Positions 1 to 6,905 of a stretch of 64,000 nt of DNA are shown here, piece after piece; positions within the stretch are counted from its first letter, which is position 1, and each line of letters begins with the position of its first letter. This DNA is from Jiangella ureilytica (GTDB lineage: Bacteria; Actinomycetota; Actinomycetes; Jiangellales; Jiangellaceae), in the NCBI RefSeq assembly GCF_004348545.1, contig NZ_SMKL01000022.1, positions 1-64,000 on the forward strand, in the 5' to 3' direction. A program made the translations under genes and the position numbers. The notes beneath the pieces are model-generated. The model saw only the letters and a program-made list of their open reading frames with translations. It ran no database searches and was not told where the DNA came from.

Positions 1-19
1 CCGCCCCCCTGGCCGGGTC

Positions 20-80
20 AAAAGGCGGCGGGGGGGTGCCGCCGAGAGGCATCGTGCCCAGCGTCCCGAGGGGCCAAACA
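20..80 (-). ncRNA. Candidate 6C-type small RNA, 3' hairpin
   Basis: Read on the minus strand, positions 43-20 form a six-base-pair GGCGGC/GCCGCC stem that closes a loop of A plus seven C, followed at once by four T. A C-rich loop with a terminator-like tail is the hallmark of the actinobacterial 6C RNA. From memory, the M. tuberculosis 6C homologue (B11) lies between Rv3660c and Rv3661, and the gene next door here (121-972) is an Rv3661-type HAD hydrolase. Only one C-loop hairpin is clear; the usual second one was not found and the 5' end is a guess. It could simply be the terminator of an upstream gene. Confidence 0.42.
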
Positions 81-120
81 CACGTGAGGAACTTTTAATC
101 CGGGAGGCGCGACCGACCTG

Positions 121-972
121 TTGCGGGGCGGTCTCGGATCCAGATCGATATCCTCGTACCTCGTGGACAACGACGACCACCCCGCGACCGCGGCGTTCTT
201 CGACCTCGATAAGACGATCATCGCGAAGTCGAGCACGCTGGCCTTCTCCAGGAGCTTCTACCAGGGCGGTCTGATCAACCGCCGAGCCGTGCTGCGCAGC
301 GCGTACGCTCAGTTCGTCTACCTCGTGGGCGGCGCCGACCACGACCAGATGGAGCGGATGCGCGAGTACCTGTCCGGCCTGGTCACCGGCTGGGACGTGC
401 AGGTCGTCAAGGACATCGTCGCCGAGACGCTGCACACCATCGTCGACCCCATCGTCTACGACGAGGCGGTCACGCTCATCGAGGAGCACCACCTCGCCGG
501 CCGCGAGGTCGTCGTGGTCTCGTCGAGCGGTGCCGAGGTGGTCGAACCGATCGGCGAGATGCTCGGCGCCGACCGCGTCATCGCGACCCGCATGGTCGTC
601 GGCGACGACGGCAGGTACACCGGCGAGATCGACTACTACGCGTACGGCGCGAACAAGGCCGAGGCCATCCGCGAGCTGGCCAAGGACCAGGGTTACGACC
701 TCGCCCGCAGCTACGCCTACACCGACTCCGTGACCGACCTGCCCATGCTCGAGGCGGTCGGCCACCCGTACGCCGTCAACCCCGACCGCGCGCTGCGCAA
801 GGCCGCCGCCGACCACGGCTGGCCCGCCATCGTCTTCTCGAAGCCGGTCGCGCTGCGCCAGCGCGCCTCGATCCGCGACGCGCCGAAGCCCGCGATCGCC
901 GCGGCGGCGATCAGCGCCGGAGCAGCCGCAGCCGGGTTGGCGTGGTACGCCGTCCGCCGCCGGCGATCCTGA
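121..972 (+). CDS. HAD-IB family hydrolase (Rv3661-like, SerB-like phosphatase)
   Basis: The 283-residue protein is a haloacid-dehalogenase-fold phosphatase of the IB (SerB-like) branch. Motif I is FFDLDKT (Asp28 nucleophile, Asp30), a serine-rich SSS motif II lies near residue 139, the motif III lysine is in GANKAEA, and motif IV is the acidic TDSVTDLPML stretch. The extreme C-terminus is an alanine-rich membrane helix followed by RRRR, suggesting tail anchoring. The TTG start has a GGGAGG at 102-107 but long spacing; GTG at 163, just before motif I, is an alternative. A TTTAAT -10-like box lies near 93-98. Substrate unknown; family members act on phosphoserine-like or lipid phosphate substrates. 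It opens the conserved Rv3661-Rv3682 backbone. Confidence 0.85.
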   Translation: MRGGLGSRSISSYLVDNDDHPATAAFFDLDKTIIAKSSTLAFSRSFYQGGLINRRAVLRSAYAQFVYLVGGADHDQMERMREYLSGLVTGWDVQVVKDIVAETLHTIVDPIVYDEAVTLIEEHHLAGREVVVVSSSGAEVVEPIGEMLGADRVIATRMVVGDDGRYTGEIDYYAYGANKAEAIRELAKDQGYDLARSYAYTDSVTDLPMLEAVGHPYAVNPDRALRKAAADHGWPAIVFSKPVALRQRASIRDAPKPAIAAAAISAGAAAAGLAWYAVRRRRS

Positions 973-1187
973 TGAGGAGTCACGGCGCAACCCGCGGTGC
1001 CGCCGTGGTCACCTGAGAGGTTCAACCCGGGACCACGTTCGTTGCAGCCGCGGCGTCCGCTGACACAGCCCGCCGGGCGGACGTCCGCCACAGCCGCCGC
1101 GTCCCCAGCCGCCGCGTCCGCCGTCGCCGCGTCGCCGTCGCGCTCGCGCCGAGCGCGCAACCCGCTGCGCGACCACAATCGACCGGA

Positions 1188-1652
1188 CTAATCGCCCACC
1201 TCGCCGATCTCGCGCGCCCGATCGCGGTAGTAGGCGGCCTCGTCGTCGCGTCCGAGCTCGTACAGCACCTCGCCGAGGCGGGCCATGGCCGGACCGTGGC
1301 CCGCGTCGGCGGCGCGGCGGTAGAACCGTTCCGCCGACTCGTACTCACGCCGCTCGACGTACGCGTCGGCGAGGAACATCCAGTTGGAGATGTTGCCCGC
1401 GGACGGGTCCGTGACCTGTCCCGAGTCGTGAGCCGACTGAGCCGGACCGACCGCGCGTCTCACCGGCAGCCGCGAGCTGCTGATGATGAGCGCCGCCGAG
1501 ATGACACCGCAGGCCGCCAGGATCGCCGCCGAGGCGGCGGTGGAGATCTGGACGTCCATCGCGATGGCCACGATCAGGGCAGCGAGCAGCAGCACGACGC
1601 CGGCCAGAACGATCCACATGACGTATCTGAGCCGGTTCCCCCGGTTCACCAT
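1188..1652 (-). CDS. Membrane protein with Sel1/TPR-like repeats
   Basis: The 154-residue protein starts with two adjacent hydrophobic helices (about residues 9-32 and 37-58) and continues into a soluble tail of about 70 residues. The tail contains helical repeats of the YESAERFYRRAADAGHGPAMARLGEV type, a Sel1/TPR signature used for protein contacts. It starts at an ATG divergent from the gene at 1754, about 100 bp away. No enzyme motif is visible. It may scaffold a partner at the membrane; the function is not recognised. Confidence 0.7.
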   Translation of the reverse strand: MVNRGNRLRYVMWIVLAGVVLLLAALIVAIAMDVQISTAASAAILAACGVISAALIISSSRLPVRRAVGPAQSAHDSGQVTDPSAGNISNWMFLADAYVERREYESAERFYRRAADAGHGPAMARLGEVLYELGRDDEAAYYRDRAREIGEVGD

Positions 1653-1753
1653 GGTTTCCGATCATGGCCCCCAAGGGCAGACCTCGCAAACGGAACGAAC
1701 CGTGACCCCTCTGTGCTGTGCGAAACGAGCCACTTCGCGCAACAATCGGTTTC

Positions 1754-2668
1754 ATGAGCGAGGACGACCGTTCCGAGCCGCTCCAGCTCGGCACCATGCG
1801 TCCGGCCGACGACCGGGACGACGACGCCGGCCCGACGCCGGCCTGGCAGCGGTGGGGCGGCCTGGGCGCCGCGTTGATCCTCGGCGCCGTCATCGGGATC
1901 GTCGCCAACAACGCCCGCAACGACGCCGCCGAGTACAGCGAGGTCGACCTCGTCCGCGGCACGGTCGACGTCGAGTACGGCTCGCCGCTCTCGTCGAATG
2001 CGCAGCGGCTCACCGTCAACCTCGTCAACAGCGGGCCGCGCGAGGTCGAGATCCTCTCCGTCGACGTCGACGGCTTCACCGCGGTCACGGGCGAGGACGG
2101 CGACGAGGACCAGCAGTCCGTCACCGCCGCGCCTGGCGAGTGGGTCCGGGTGGGGACCGACGTCGAGGCCGACTGCGACACCCGCCCGCCGGGGACGCTG
2201 CGGGTCCACGTGCGCACCGGGACCGGCGAGCAGACCGTCGTCGTGGCCGGTCAGCCCGGCGACGACCAGCTGATCTGGGCCTGGCAGGGCGGCTGCGACT
2301 CCTCCGCCGGCACGGGCGTCTTCATCGGCGACACCCGGACCATCGAGGCCGATGCCAGCGGGGCCCGCATCATGCTGCCGGTGACCAACGGCGCCCAGGA
2401 CCCGCTCACCGTCACGGCCATGGAGACGACGACCCCGGGCTTCACCATGCAGACCGACCCGCTGCCGGTCGATGTCGAGGCCGGCGGCACCGTGCAGGTA
2501 GAGACGCTGTGGACGGTGACGGACTGCGAGGCCGCCGCGCGGTTCTCCGAGGCGACCGTCGCCGTCAACATCCACAACGAGTCCATGGACACCCGGGTGT
2601 CGCAGCCGCTGGACAATCCGACGTTGATCGAACTGGTCCGGCTCGCCGTCCGGGTCTGCGAAACGTAA
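1754..2668 (+). CDS. Single-pass membrane protein of unknown function
   Basis: The 304-residue product (ATG 1754; an in-frame GTG 36 bp upstream lacks support) has an acidic cytoplasmic N-terminus of about 40 residues and one transmembrane helix (AALILGAVIGIVA). A long extracytoplasmic part follows, rich in Val, Thr and Asp. This part looks like two beta-sandwich repeats: VNLVNSGPREVEILSVDVDGF and PVTNGAQDPLTVTAMETTTPGF occupy equivalent places, followed by ADCDTRP and TDCEAAARF respectively, so each repeat carries cysteines. The pattern suggests Ig-like domains with disulfides. No catalytic motif is seen and no strong ribosome-binding site precedes the start. Function unknown. Confidence 0.7.
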   Translation: MSEDDRSEPLQLGTMRPADDRDDDAGPTPAWQRWGGLGAALILGAVIGIVANNARNDAAEYSEVDLVRGTVDVEYGSPLSSNAQRLTVNLVNSGPREVEILSVDVDGFTAVTGEDGDEDQQSVTAAPGEWVRVGTDVEADCDTRPPGTLRVHVRTGTGEQTVVVAGQPGDDQLIWAWQGGCDSSAGTGVFIGDTRTIEADASGARIMLPVTNGAQDPLTVTAMETTTPGFTMQTDPLPVDVEAGGTVQVETLWTVTDCEAAARFSEATVAVNIHNESMDTRVSQPLDNPTLIELVRLAVRVCET

Positions 2669-2853
2669 AGATCTCCCCGTTGCCCTTTCGCCCACGCCGC
2701 GCGATGGCCTACACATGAGGTACGGACCGAAAGGTCCACAGCACGGCGGAGGGAACCCACGCGGCGATCAACCCATGTACGGGCAGTCGTTCCGGGAATG
2801 CCGGGGCGACGGACGAGATGCACGCTCTGGTACCCCTGTTCAGCCGTGTCAGC

Positions 2854-2884
2854 GGCGGCGCCCTACCTCACGCGGGGCGCCGCT
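2854..2884. terminator. Hairpin between convergent genes
   Basis: A nine-base-pair G/C stem (2855-2863 with 2875-2883, plus a possible G-T pair outside) closes an 11-nt loop just past the 3' end of the minus-strand gene 2901-3617. There is no T-run, as is common in actinobacterial terminators. Upstream, 2724-2737 is a small GGACC/GGTCC hairpin with a GAAA tetraloop. Confidence 0.5.
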
Positions 2885-2900
2885 CGCATGTGCGCCGGAC

Positions 2901-3617
2901 CTAGGCCCGCGTCGCCTCGGCCAGCGTGAGCCCCGCCTCGGCCCCACGGGCATACGCGTCGGCGCAGTGCCGGATCCAGGCGCTCACGCCGTCGGGCCGG
3001 CCGTCCGCGTAGGCCTGGGCCAGCGGCTCGTAGGCGCGGGCCAGCGCGAGGTGTCCGGCCTCGGGGACGCTCACCGCCTTCGTGTCGACGCCCAGCGCGA
3101 CGAGCACGACCCGCTCGGCGGCCCGCGCCACCACGCCGTCGGCCGTCCCGAACGTCCGCAGCGCCAGCAGCTCGCCGTGCGCCAGCGCGGCGACGACCAC
3201 CCCCGGAGCCGCCGTCGGCGCCGTCGCCAGCCGCAACAACTGGTCGAGCCGGACGGCGTCGGCGCCGGCCCGCGGCCGGCCCAGCCGGTCGGGATCGTCG
3301 ACGAGGTCGCGTGCGGCCAGCACGTGCAGCCGCGCCAGCGCCTGCCGCGGCGACCGGCTCCACACCTGCGCGAGCTCGGGCACCTCGGCCGTCACGCGCA
3401 GCGCACCCTGGAGCACCGGATCGTCGACGGCGTCCGGGTCGCCTCCGTCGAGGGTCGCCGACGCTCGCGCACCTCGCAGCGCCGACTCCGACGCGACCCG
3501 GCCGGCGTCGCGGCGCAACGCCCGATGCCGCAGCAGCGCGTCGATCGAGCTGCGGGCCTGCGCGGCGGCGGCGCCCACGCCGGTGAGCGTCAGCACCCCC
3601 GCGAACGGATCGTCCAT
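2901..3617 (-). CDS. Degenerate Fic-like protein (Rv3662c-type)
   Basis: The 238-residue protein sits where Rv3662c sits in mycobacteria. Its N-terminal ESALRGARASATLDG segment resembles the inhibitory or N-terminal helix region of Fic proteins. Later, AALAHGELLALRTF followed by ADGVVARAAERV aligns by eye with the Fic core A..H..L..IHPF..GNGR...R. The catalytic histidine is replaced by Arg (RTF for HPF) and the GNGR loop is lost, so AMP transfer is unlikely. The C-terminus (GVSAWIRHCADAYARG) also resembles the Fic end. The start is supported by TAGGCT six bases upstream, consistent with a leaderless transcript. The family relation is my inference from pattern, not a search. Confidence 0.65.
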   Translation of the reverse strand: MDDPFAGVLTLTGVGAAAAQARSSIDALLRHRALRRDAGRVASESALRGARASATLDGGDPDAVDDPVLQGALRVTAEVPELAQVWSRSPRQALARLHVLAARDLVDDPDRLGRPRAGADAVRLDQLLRLATAPTAAPGVVVAALAHGELLALRTFGTADGVVARAAERVVLVALGVDTKAVSVPEAGHLALARAYEPLAQAYADGRPDGVSAWIRHCADAYARGAEAGLTLAEATRA

Positions 3618-3693
3618 GCCGACAGCCTAGGGAGCGCGCGGTCGTCGGCGTCGCCTGGCACGATGGCGCGGACCCGCGAAGAACGGAGGATGC

Positions 3694-4701
3694 GTGACGA
3701 CCATCGAGCCCTGGACGTCCGCCGAGTGGCTCGCGGCCGCGACGGGCTGGCTCGACGAGCAGCTCGCGGCGGCCGGTCGCACGCGCACCGGTCCCGTCAC
3801 CCAGCCGCACGTGCGGCTCTGGGCCACGGCGCTCCGGGCGCCCACCGACGCCGGACCGGTCTGGCTCAAGGCACCCGGTTCCGAGACGGCGTTCGAGGTG
3901 CCGCTCTACGGACTCCTGGCGCAGGCCGCGCCCCGCTGGGTGCTCGTGCCCCTCGCCGCCGACGTCGAGCGCGGCTGGCTGCTGCTCCCCGACGGCGGCA
4001 CCCCGCTCGGCGAGCAGGTCTGCGCCGACGACCTGCCCGGCGCCCTCGCCGAGGCGATCCCGCACTACGCCGAGCTGCAGCGCGACCTGTCCGGGAACGT
4101 CGCCGAGCTGCTGTCGTTCGGGCTGGCCGACATGCGCCCGCCGGCGCTGCCCGAGCGACTGGACCAGGCCCTCGAGGCCGTCGGCGCCTACCTCGGCCAC
4201 CACGCCACCGACGACGACCGCGAGGTGCTGCGCCGGGCCGCCGCCGCGCGGCCGCTCGTCGAGGACTGGTGCGACCGGCTGGCCTCCGGCGCCGTGCCGG
4301 CCAGCCTCGACCACCACGACCTGCATGCCTGGAACGTCCTGGTGACGCCCGGAGGAACGCCGCGGTTCTACGACTGGGGCGACAGCGTCGTGGCGCATCC
4401 GTTCACGAGCATGCTCGTCACGCTCGGATTCCTCCGCCTGCAGCACCACCGGCCCGACGACGACCCCGGCGTGCGGCGCGTCCGCGACGCCTATCTCGAG
4501 GCGTTCGGCGACCTCGGCTCGCGGGACGAGCTGGTCGCGGAGCTGGATCTCGCCTGCCGTGCCGGGAAGGTCGCCCGCGTGCTGGTCTGGTTGCGCGGGC
4601 TCCGGCCGCAGGGCTTCGAGAACGCCGAGCCGTTCCAGCGGGCACCGGTGCAGGCGCTGGCCGCGATCCTCGCCGAGTCGCCCTTCGACCTCGGCGCCTG
4701 A
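3694..4701 (+). CDS. APH-fold phosphotransferase family protein
   Basis: The 335-residue protein has the aminoglycoside phosphotransferase/choline kinase fold. The catalytic loop is SLDHHDLHAWNVL (Asp and Asn about residues 210-215) and the metal-binding motif is FYDWGD about 20 residues later. The N-lobe is divergent, with a VWLKAPG strand carrying the probable ATP lysine. GTG 3694 is chosen because GGAGGA lies about six bases upstream. Nothing nearby points to antibiotic resistance; such proteins in actinobacteria often phosphorylate small metabolites. It is followed by a strong terminator hairpin (4761-4795). Confidence 0.75.
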   Translation: MTTIEPWTSAEWLAAATGWLDEQLAAAGRTRTGPVTQPHVRLWATALRAPTDAGPVWLKAPGSETAFEVPLYGLLAQAAPRWVLVPLAADVERGWLLLPDGGTPLGEQVCADDLPGALAEAIPHYAELQRDLSGNVAELLSFGLADMRPPALPERLDQALEAVGAYLGHHATDDDREVLRRAAAARPLVEDWCDRLASGAVPASLDHHDLHAWNVLVTPGGTPRFYDWGDSVVAHPFTSMLVTLGFLRLQHHRPDDDPGVRRVRDAYLEAFGDLGSRDELVAELDLACRAGKVARVLVWLRGLRPQGFENAEPFQRAPVQALAAILAESPFDLGA

Positions 4702-4760
4702 CCGCCGGCTGGGGCGTGACGCCTGATTGATCGGGTCGACGCGGCCGCAGGCGAGCAGGG

Positions 4761-4795
4761 CGAGAGCCGGTCCGGAGGTCCGGGACCGGCTCTCG
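4761..4795. terminator. Bidirectional terminator hairpin
   Basis: Perfect 13-bp inverted repeat (4761-4773 and 4783-4795) around a 9-nt loop, placed between the converging ends of the APH-fold gene (ends 4701) and the DUF1707 gene (ends 4827). The plus-strand side is followed by TTCGTCGT. It probably serves both genes. Confidence 0.8.
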
Positions 4796-4826
4796 GTTCG
4801 TCGTCGTGGTTGCTCGGGTGGGGCGC

Positions 4827-5402
4827 TCAGTAGCGCCCGCAGCCCCAGCCGGCGCCGGCGGCCTGACGCCACTCGTGCGCCGCCCGGCCCCACGGAGCGC
4901 CGCTCGAGGGACCCCAGCCCGGACGGGCGCCGCGCGGGGCGGGACCCCAGCCGGGACGCGCGCCACCGTCGTGCCCGTTGCCGTGCCACTCACCGTGCCA
5001 CTGACCGTGCCGGCGCCGGCGGCGGCCAGGCCCGCCGAACAGGAACAGCATGCCGACGATGAACAGCAGCCAGGGCGCCGTCACGACGATGAGGAACAGC
5101 AGCCCGCCGATCGCCATGATCGCCAGCGGGAGCATGACCAGGAGCTTCGGCCACGGAGGCCGAGCCGCGCCGGCCGGGCGCCCCGACGGCCGGGACTCGG
5201 CGCTGACGGCGACCGGTTGCGGGAGGTCGGTGAAGAGCTCGTCGAGGTCGCCGGCGTAGCGGGCGGACCAGGCGCGGCCGGACCGCTCGTCGAACTCGTC
5301 CTTGGTGAGGCGGCCGGCGGCGAAGTGCTCGCCGAGGGCCGACACCGCGGCGTCGCGCTCGGCGTCGCCGACCCGGAACGCGCCGGGCACCTGGCCGGTC
5401 AT
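4827..5402 (-). CDS. DUF1707 domain membrane protein
   Basis: The 191-residue protein begins with a DUF1707/SHOCT-like module of about 55 residues (FRVGDAERDAAVSALGEHF, then GRLTKDEFDERSGRAWSARY), common in actinobacterial membrane proteins. Two transmembrane helices (LLVMLPLAIMAIGGLLFLIV and APWLLFIVGMLFLFGG) follow, then a tail rich in Gly, Arg, His and Trp with repeats of GWGPxxG type. Its ATG overlaps the stop of the PadR gene (5399-5402), so the two are translated together and probably regulated together. Precise function unknown. Confidence 0.8.
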   Translation of the reverse strand: MTGQVPGAFRVGDAERDAAVSALGEHFAAGRLTKDEFDERSGRAWSARYAGDLDELFTDLPQPVAVSAESRPSGRPAGAARPPWPKLLVMLPLAIMAIGGLLFLIVVTAPWLLFIVGMLFLFGGPGRRRRRHGQWHGEWHGNGHDGGARPGWGPAPRGARPGWGPSSGAPWGRAAHEWRQAAGAGWGCGRY

Positions 5403-6025
5403 CGCGGGTCACCCTCGGCGTCGTCGTCGCCGTCGGCAAGGATGCCGTAGAGCTTGCGCCGGGTGTCGGACAGCACGTCGCGGGCTCGGGCCTGCTGGTC
5501 GGGGCTGCCGGTCGCCATGATCTGCCACAGCGCCGACGCCGTCTGGCCGATGAGCGGCCGCAACCCGGCGGCGTCGTCGCCCTCGGCGTTCGCCGACATC
5601 GCCTCCCACGGCGCGTTGACCTCGGCCGCGTGCGCCCGGACGTACTCCTCGCCCTCGGGCGTCAGCCGGAAGACGCGGCGGCCGCCGTGGTCCTCGGCGC
5701 GGACGAGGCCCTCGTCCTCGAGCTGCTGCAGCGTCGGGTAGATGGAGCCGGGGCTCGGCTTCCACGCGCCGCCGCTGCGCTCGGCGATCTCCTGGATCAT
5801 CTGGTAGCCGTTCATCGGCTGGTCGGCCAGCACGCCGAGGATCGCCGCGCGGATGTCGCCGCGCCGCGCCTTCGGACCGCGCCGGGCCCACGGCGGCGGG
5901 CCGCTCCACGGACCGGCCGCCCACGGCGGGCCGCCGCCCCAGGACCCGCGGCCACCGCCGCTGCCTCCGAACATGTCCCACGGCCCGAAGCCGTGGCCTC
6001 CGCGTCGTCCGTGCATCTCCGTCAC
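5399..6025 (-). CDS. PadR family transcriptional regulator
   Basis: The 208-residue protein has a Gly/Trp/Pro-rich N-terminal extension of about 50 residues (repeats of GGG, WGGGPPW), then a PadR winged helix (RRGDIRAAILGVLADQPMNGYQMIQEI, SPGSIYPTLQQLEDEGLV) and a C-terminal helical region. PadR proteins usually repress their own operon in response to small molecules or stress. It leads the two-gene unit with the DUF1707 membrane protein. GTG 6025 is preferred over ATG 6016 because of GGAGTGG upstream. A perfect 12-bp palindrome at 6055-6066 is the likely operator. The unusual low-complexity N-terminus is common to this actinobacterial subgroup. Confidence 0.88.
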   Translation of the reverse strand: MTEMHGRRGGHGFGPWDMFGGSGGGRGSWGGGPPWAAGPWSGPPPWARRGPKARRGDIRAAILGVLADQPMNGYQMIQEIAERSGGAWKPSPGSIYPTLQQLEDEGLVRAEDHGGRRVFRLTPEGEEYVRAHAAEVNAPWEAMSANAEGDDAAGLRPLIGQTASALWQIMATGSPDQQARARDVLSDTRRKLYGILADGDDDAEGDPR

Positions 6026-6054
6026 CCACTCCGTCGAACTGTCGCGATACTCTG

Positions 6055-6066
6055 ACGATATATCGT
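6055..6066. promoter_or_regulatory. Likely PadR operator
   Basis: Perfect palindrome ACGATATATCGT between the divergent PadR gene (start 6025) and the methyltransferase gene (start 6111). AT-rich ATAT-centred dyads flanked by CG are typical of PadR operators. The position fits autoregulation and possibly control of the methyltransferase. Confidence 0.65.
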
Positions 6067-6110
6067 GACCGTTCTGAGAACAAGGCCCCGAAGAGCGTTA
6101 GAGTCACGAG

Positions 6111-6836
6111 GTGACGACCGACGAGTTCCGCCGGCGAGCCACGTCGTTCGGCGGCGTCGCCGACGTCTACGAGCGCGCCCGTCCCGGCTACCCGGCCGAG
6201 GCGGTCGCCTGGCTGACGGGCGACACTCCGGTCCGTGTCCTCGACCTCGGCGCGGGCACCGGCAAGCTGACCCGGTCGCTCGTCGCCGCCGGTCACGACG
6301 TCGTCGCCGTCGACCCGTCCGAGCCCATGCTGGCGCAGTTGCGGACGGCGCTGCCGGCGGTCGACGCTCGAGTGGGGTCGGCGGAACGGCTTCCGCTCGA
6401 GGACGCGTCGGTCGACGTCGTCACGGCCGGGCAGGCGTACCACTGGTTCGACCCGGCGGTCGCGCTGCCCGAGATCGCGCGCGTGCTGCACCCGGGCGGC
6501 CGGCTGGGCATCGTCTGGAACCTGCGCGACGACTCCGTCGGCTGGGTCGACGAGCTCTGGTCGATGTTCGGCGACCACGAGGGCCGGCGGGCCGACGATC
6601 CCCAAGTGATCCCGCCGTTCGGCCCGGTCGAGCCGCGCACGTTCCGGCACGAGCAGCGCCTCGACCGCGACGGCCTGCTCGGGCTGGTGGAGTCGCGCTC
6701 CTATGTCGCGGTCCTGCCGAGGGACCAGCGCGCCGCCCTGCTCGTCCGGGTCGGCGAGCTCTACGACCGGGTCGCCGCGCCCGACGGCGTCGTCCTGCCC
6801 TACCTGACGTACTGCTTCCGCTCCCGCCGCGGCTGA
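6111..6836 (+). CDS. Class I SAM-dependent methyltransferase
   Basis: The 241-residue protein shows the Methyltransf_11 pattern: RRRATSFGGVADVYERARPGYP at the N-terminus, motif I VLDLGAGTGKLT (residues about 43-54) for S-adenosylmethionine, the acidic VVAVDPSEPM loop, and post-motif QAYHWFD. The substrate is unknown; this UbiE-like branch methylates small molecules. The GTG start lies six bases after TAGAGT, suggesting a leaderless mRNA. It is divergent from the PadR operon and shares its operator region. Confidence 0.85.
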   Translation: MTTDEFRRRATSFGGVADVYERARPGYPAEAVAWLTGDTPVRVLDLGAGTGKLTRSLVAAGHDVVAVDPSEPMLAQLRTALPAVDARVGSAERLPLEDASVDVVTAGQAYHWFDPAVALPEIARVLHPGGRLGIVWNLRDDSVGWVDELWSMFGDHEGRRADDPQVIPPFGPVEPRTFRHEQRLDRDGLLGLVESRSYVAVLPRDQRAALLVRVGELYDRVAAPDGVVLPYLTYCFRSRRG

Positions 6837-6886
6837 CGGCCGGCGCCGGGCACGGCGAGGGCGACGATTCGCGCGCTCTGCCCTAC

Positions 6887-6905
6887 TAAGGTTAGCCTCT
6901 GCTCA
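6887..6905 (+). promoter_or_regulatory. Iron box (DtxR/IdeR type) over a leaderless promoter
   Basis: The 19 bp matches TWAGGTTAGSCTAACCTWA at about 15 positions, with an intact left half (TAAGGTTAGCCT) and a weak right half. It overlaps the -10-like TAGCCT (6893-6898), six bases before the permease ATG. Iron-loaded DtxR/IdeR would therefore block transcription of the siderophore transporter. Confidence 0.7.

Noticed and set aside
1022-1348. Arg/Thr-rich minus-strand frame after the HAD gene
   Set aside because: Composition is typical of a shadow frame; it overlaps the TPR membrane protein gene, which has clear helices and repeats.
2700-2850. c-di-AMP (ydaO) riboswitch
   Set aside because: A GGGAACCCA-like stretch is present, but the other conserved blocks of that riboswitch were not found and no gene follows on the same strand.
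3694-4701. Aminoglycoside resistance kinase
   Set aside because: Only the general kinase-fold motifs are present and no resistance or mobile genes are near. The same holds for 25539-26504.
2715-4730. Long plus-strand frame of 671 codons across the Fic-like and APH-fold genes
   Set aside because: It overlaps two genes with clear motifs in other frames and has shadow-type composition.
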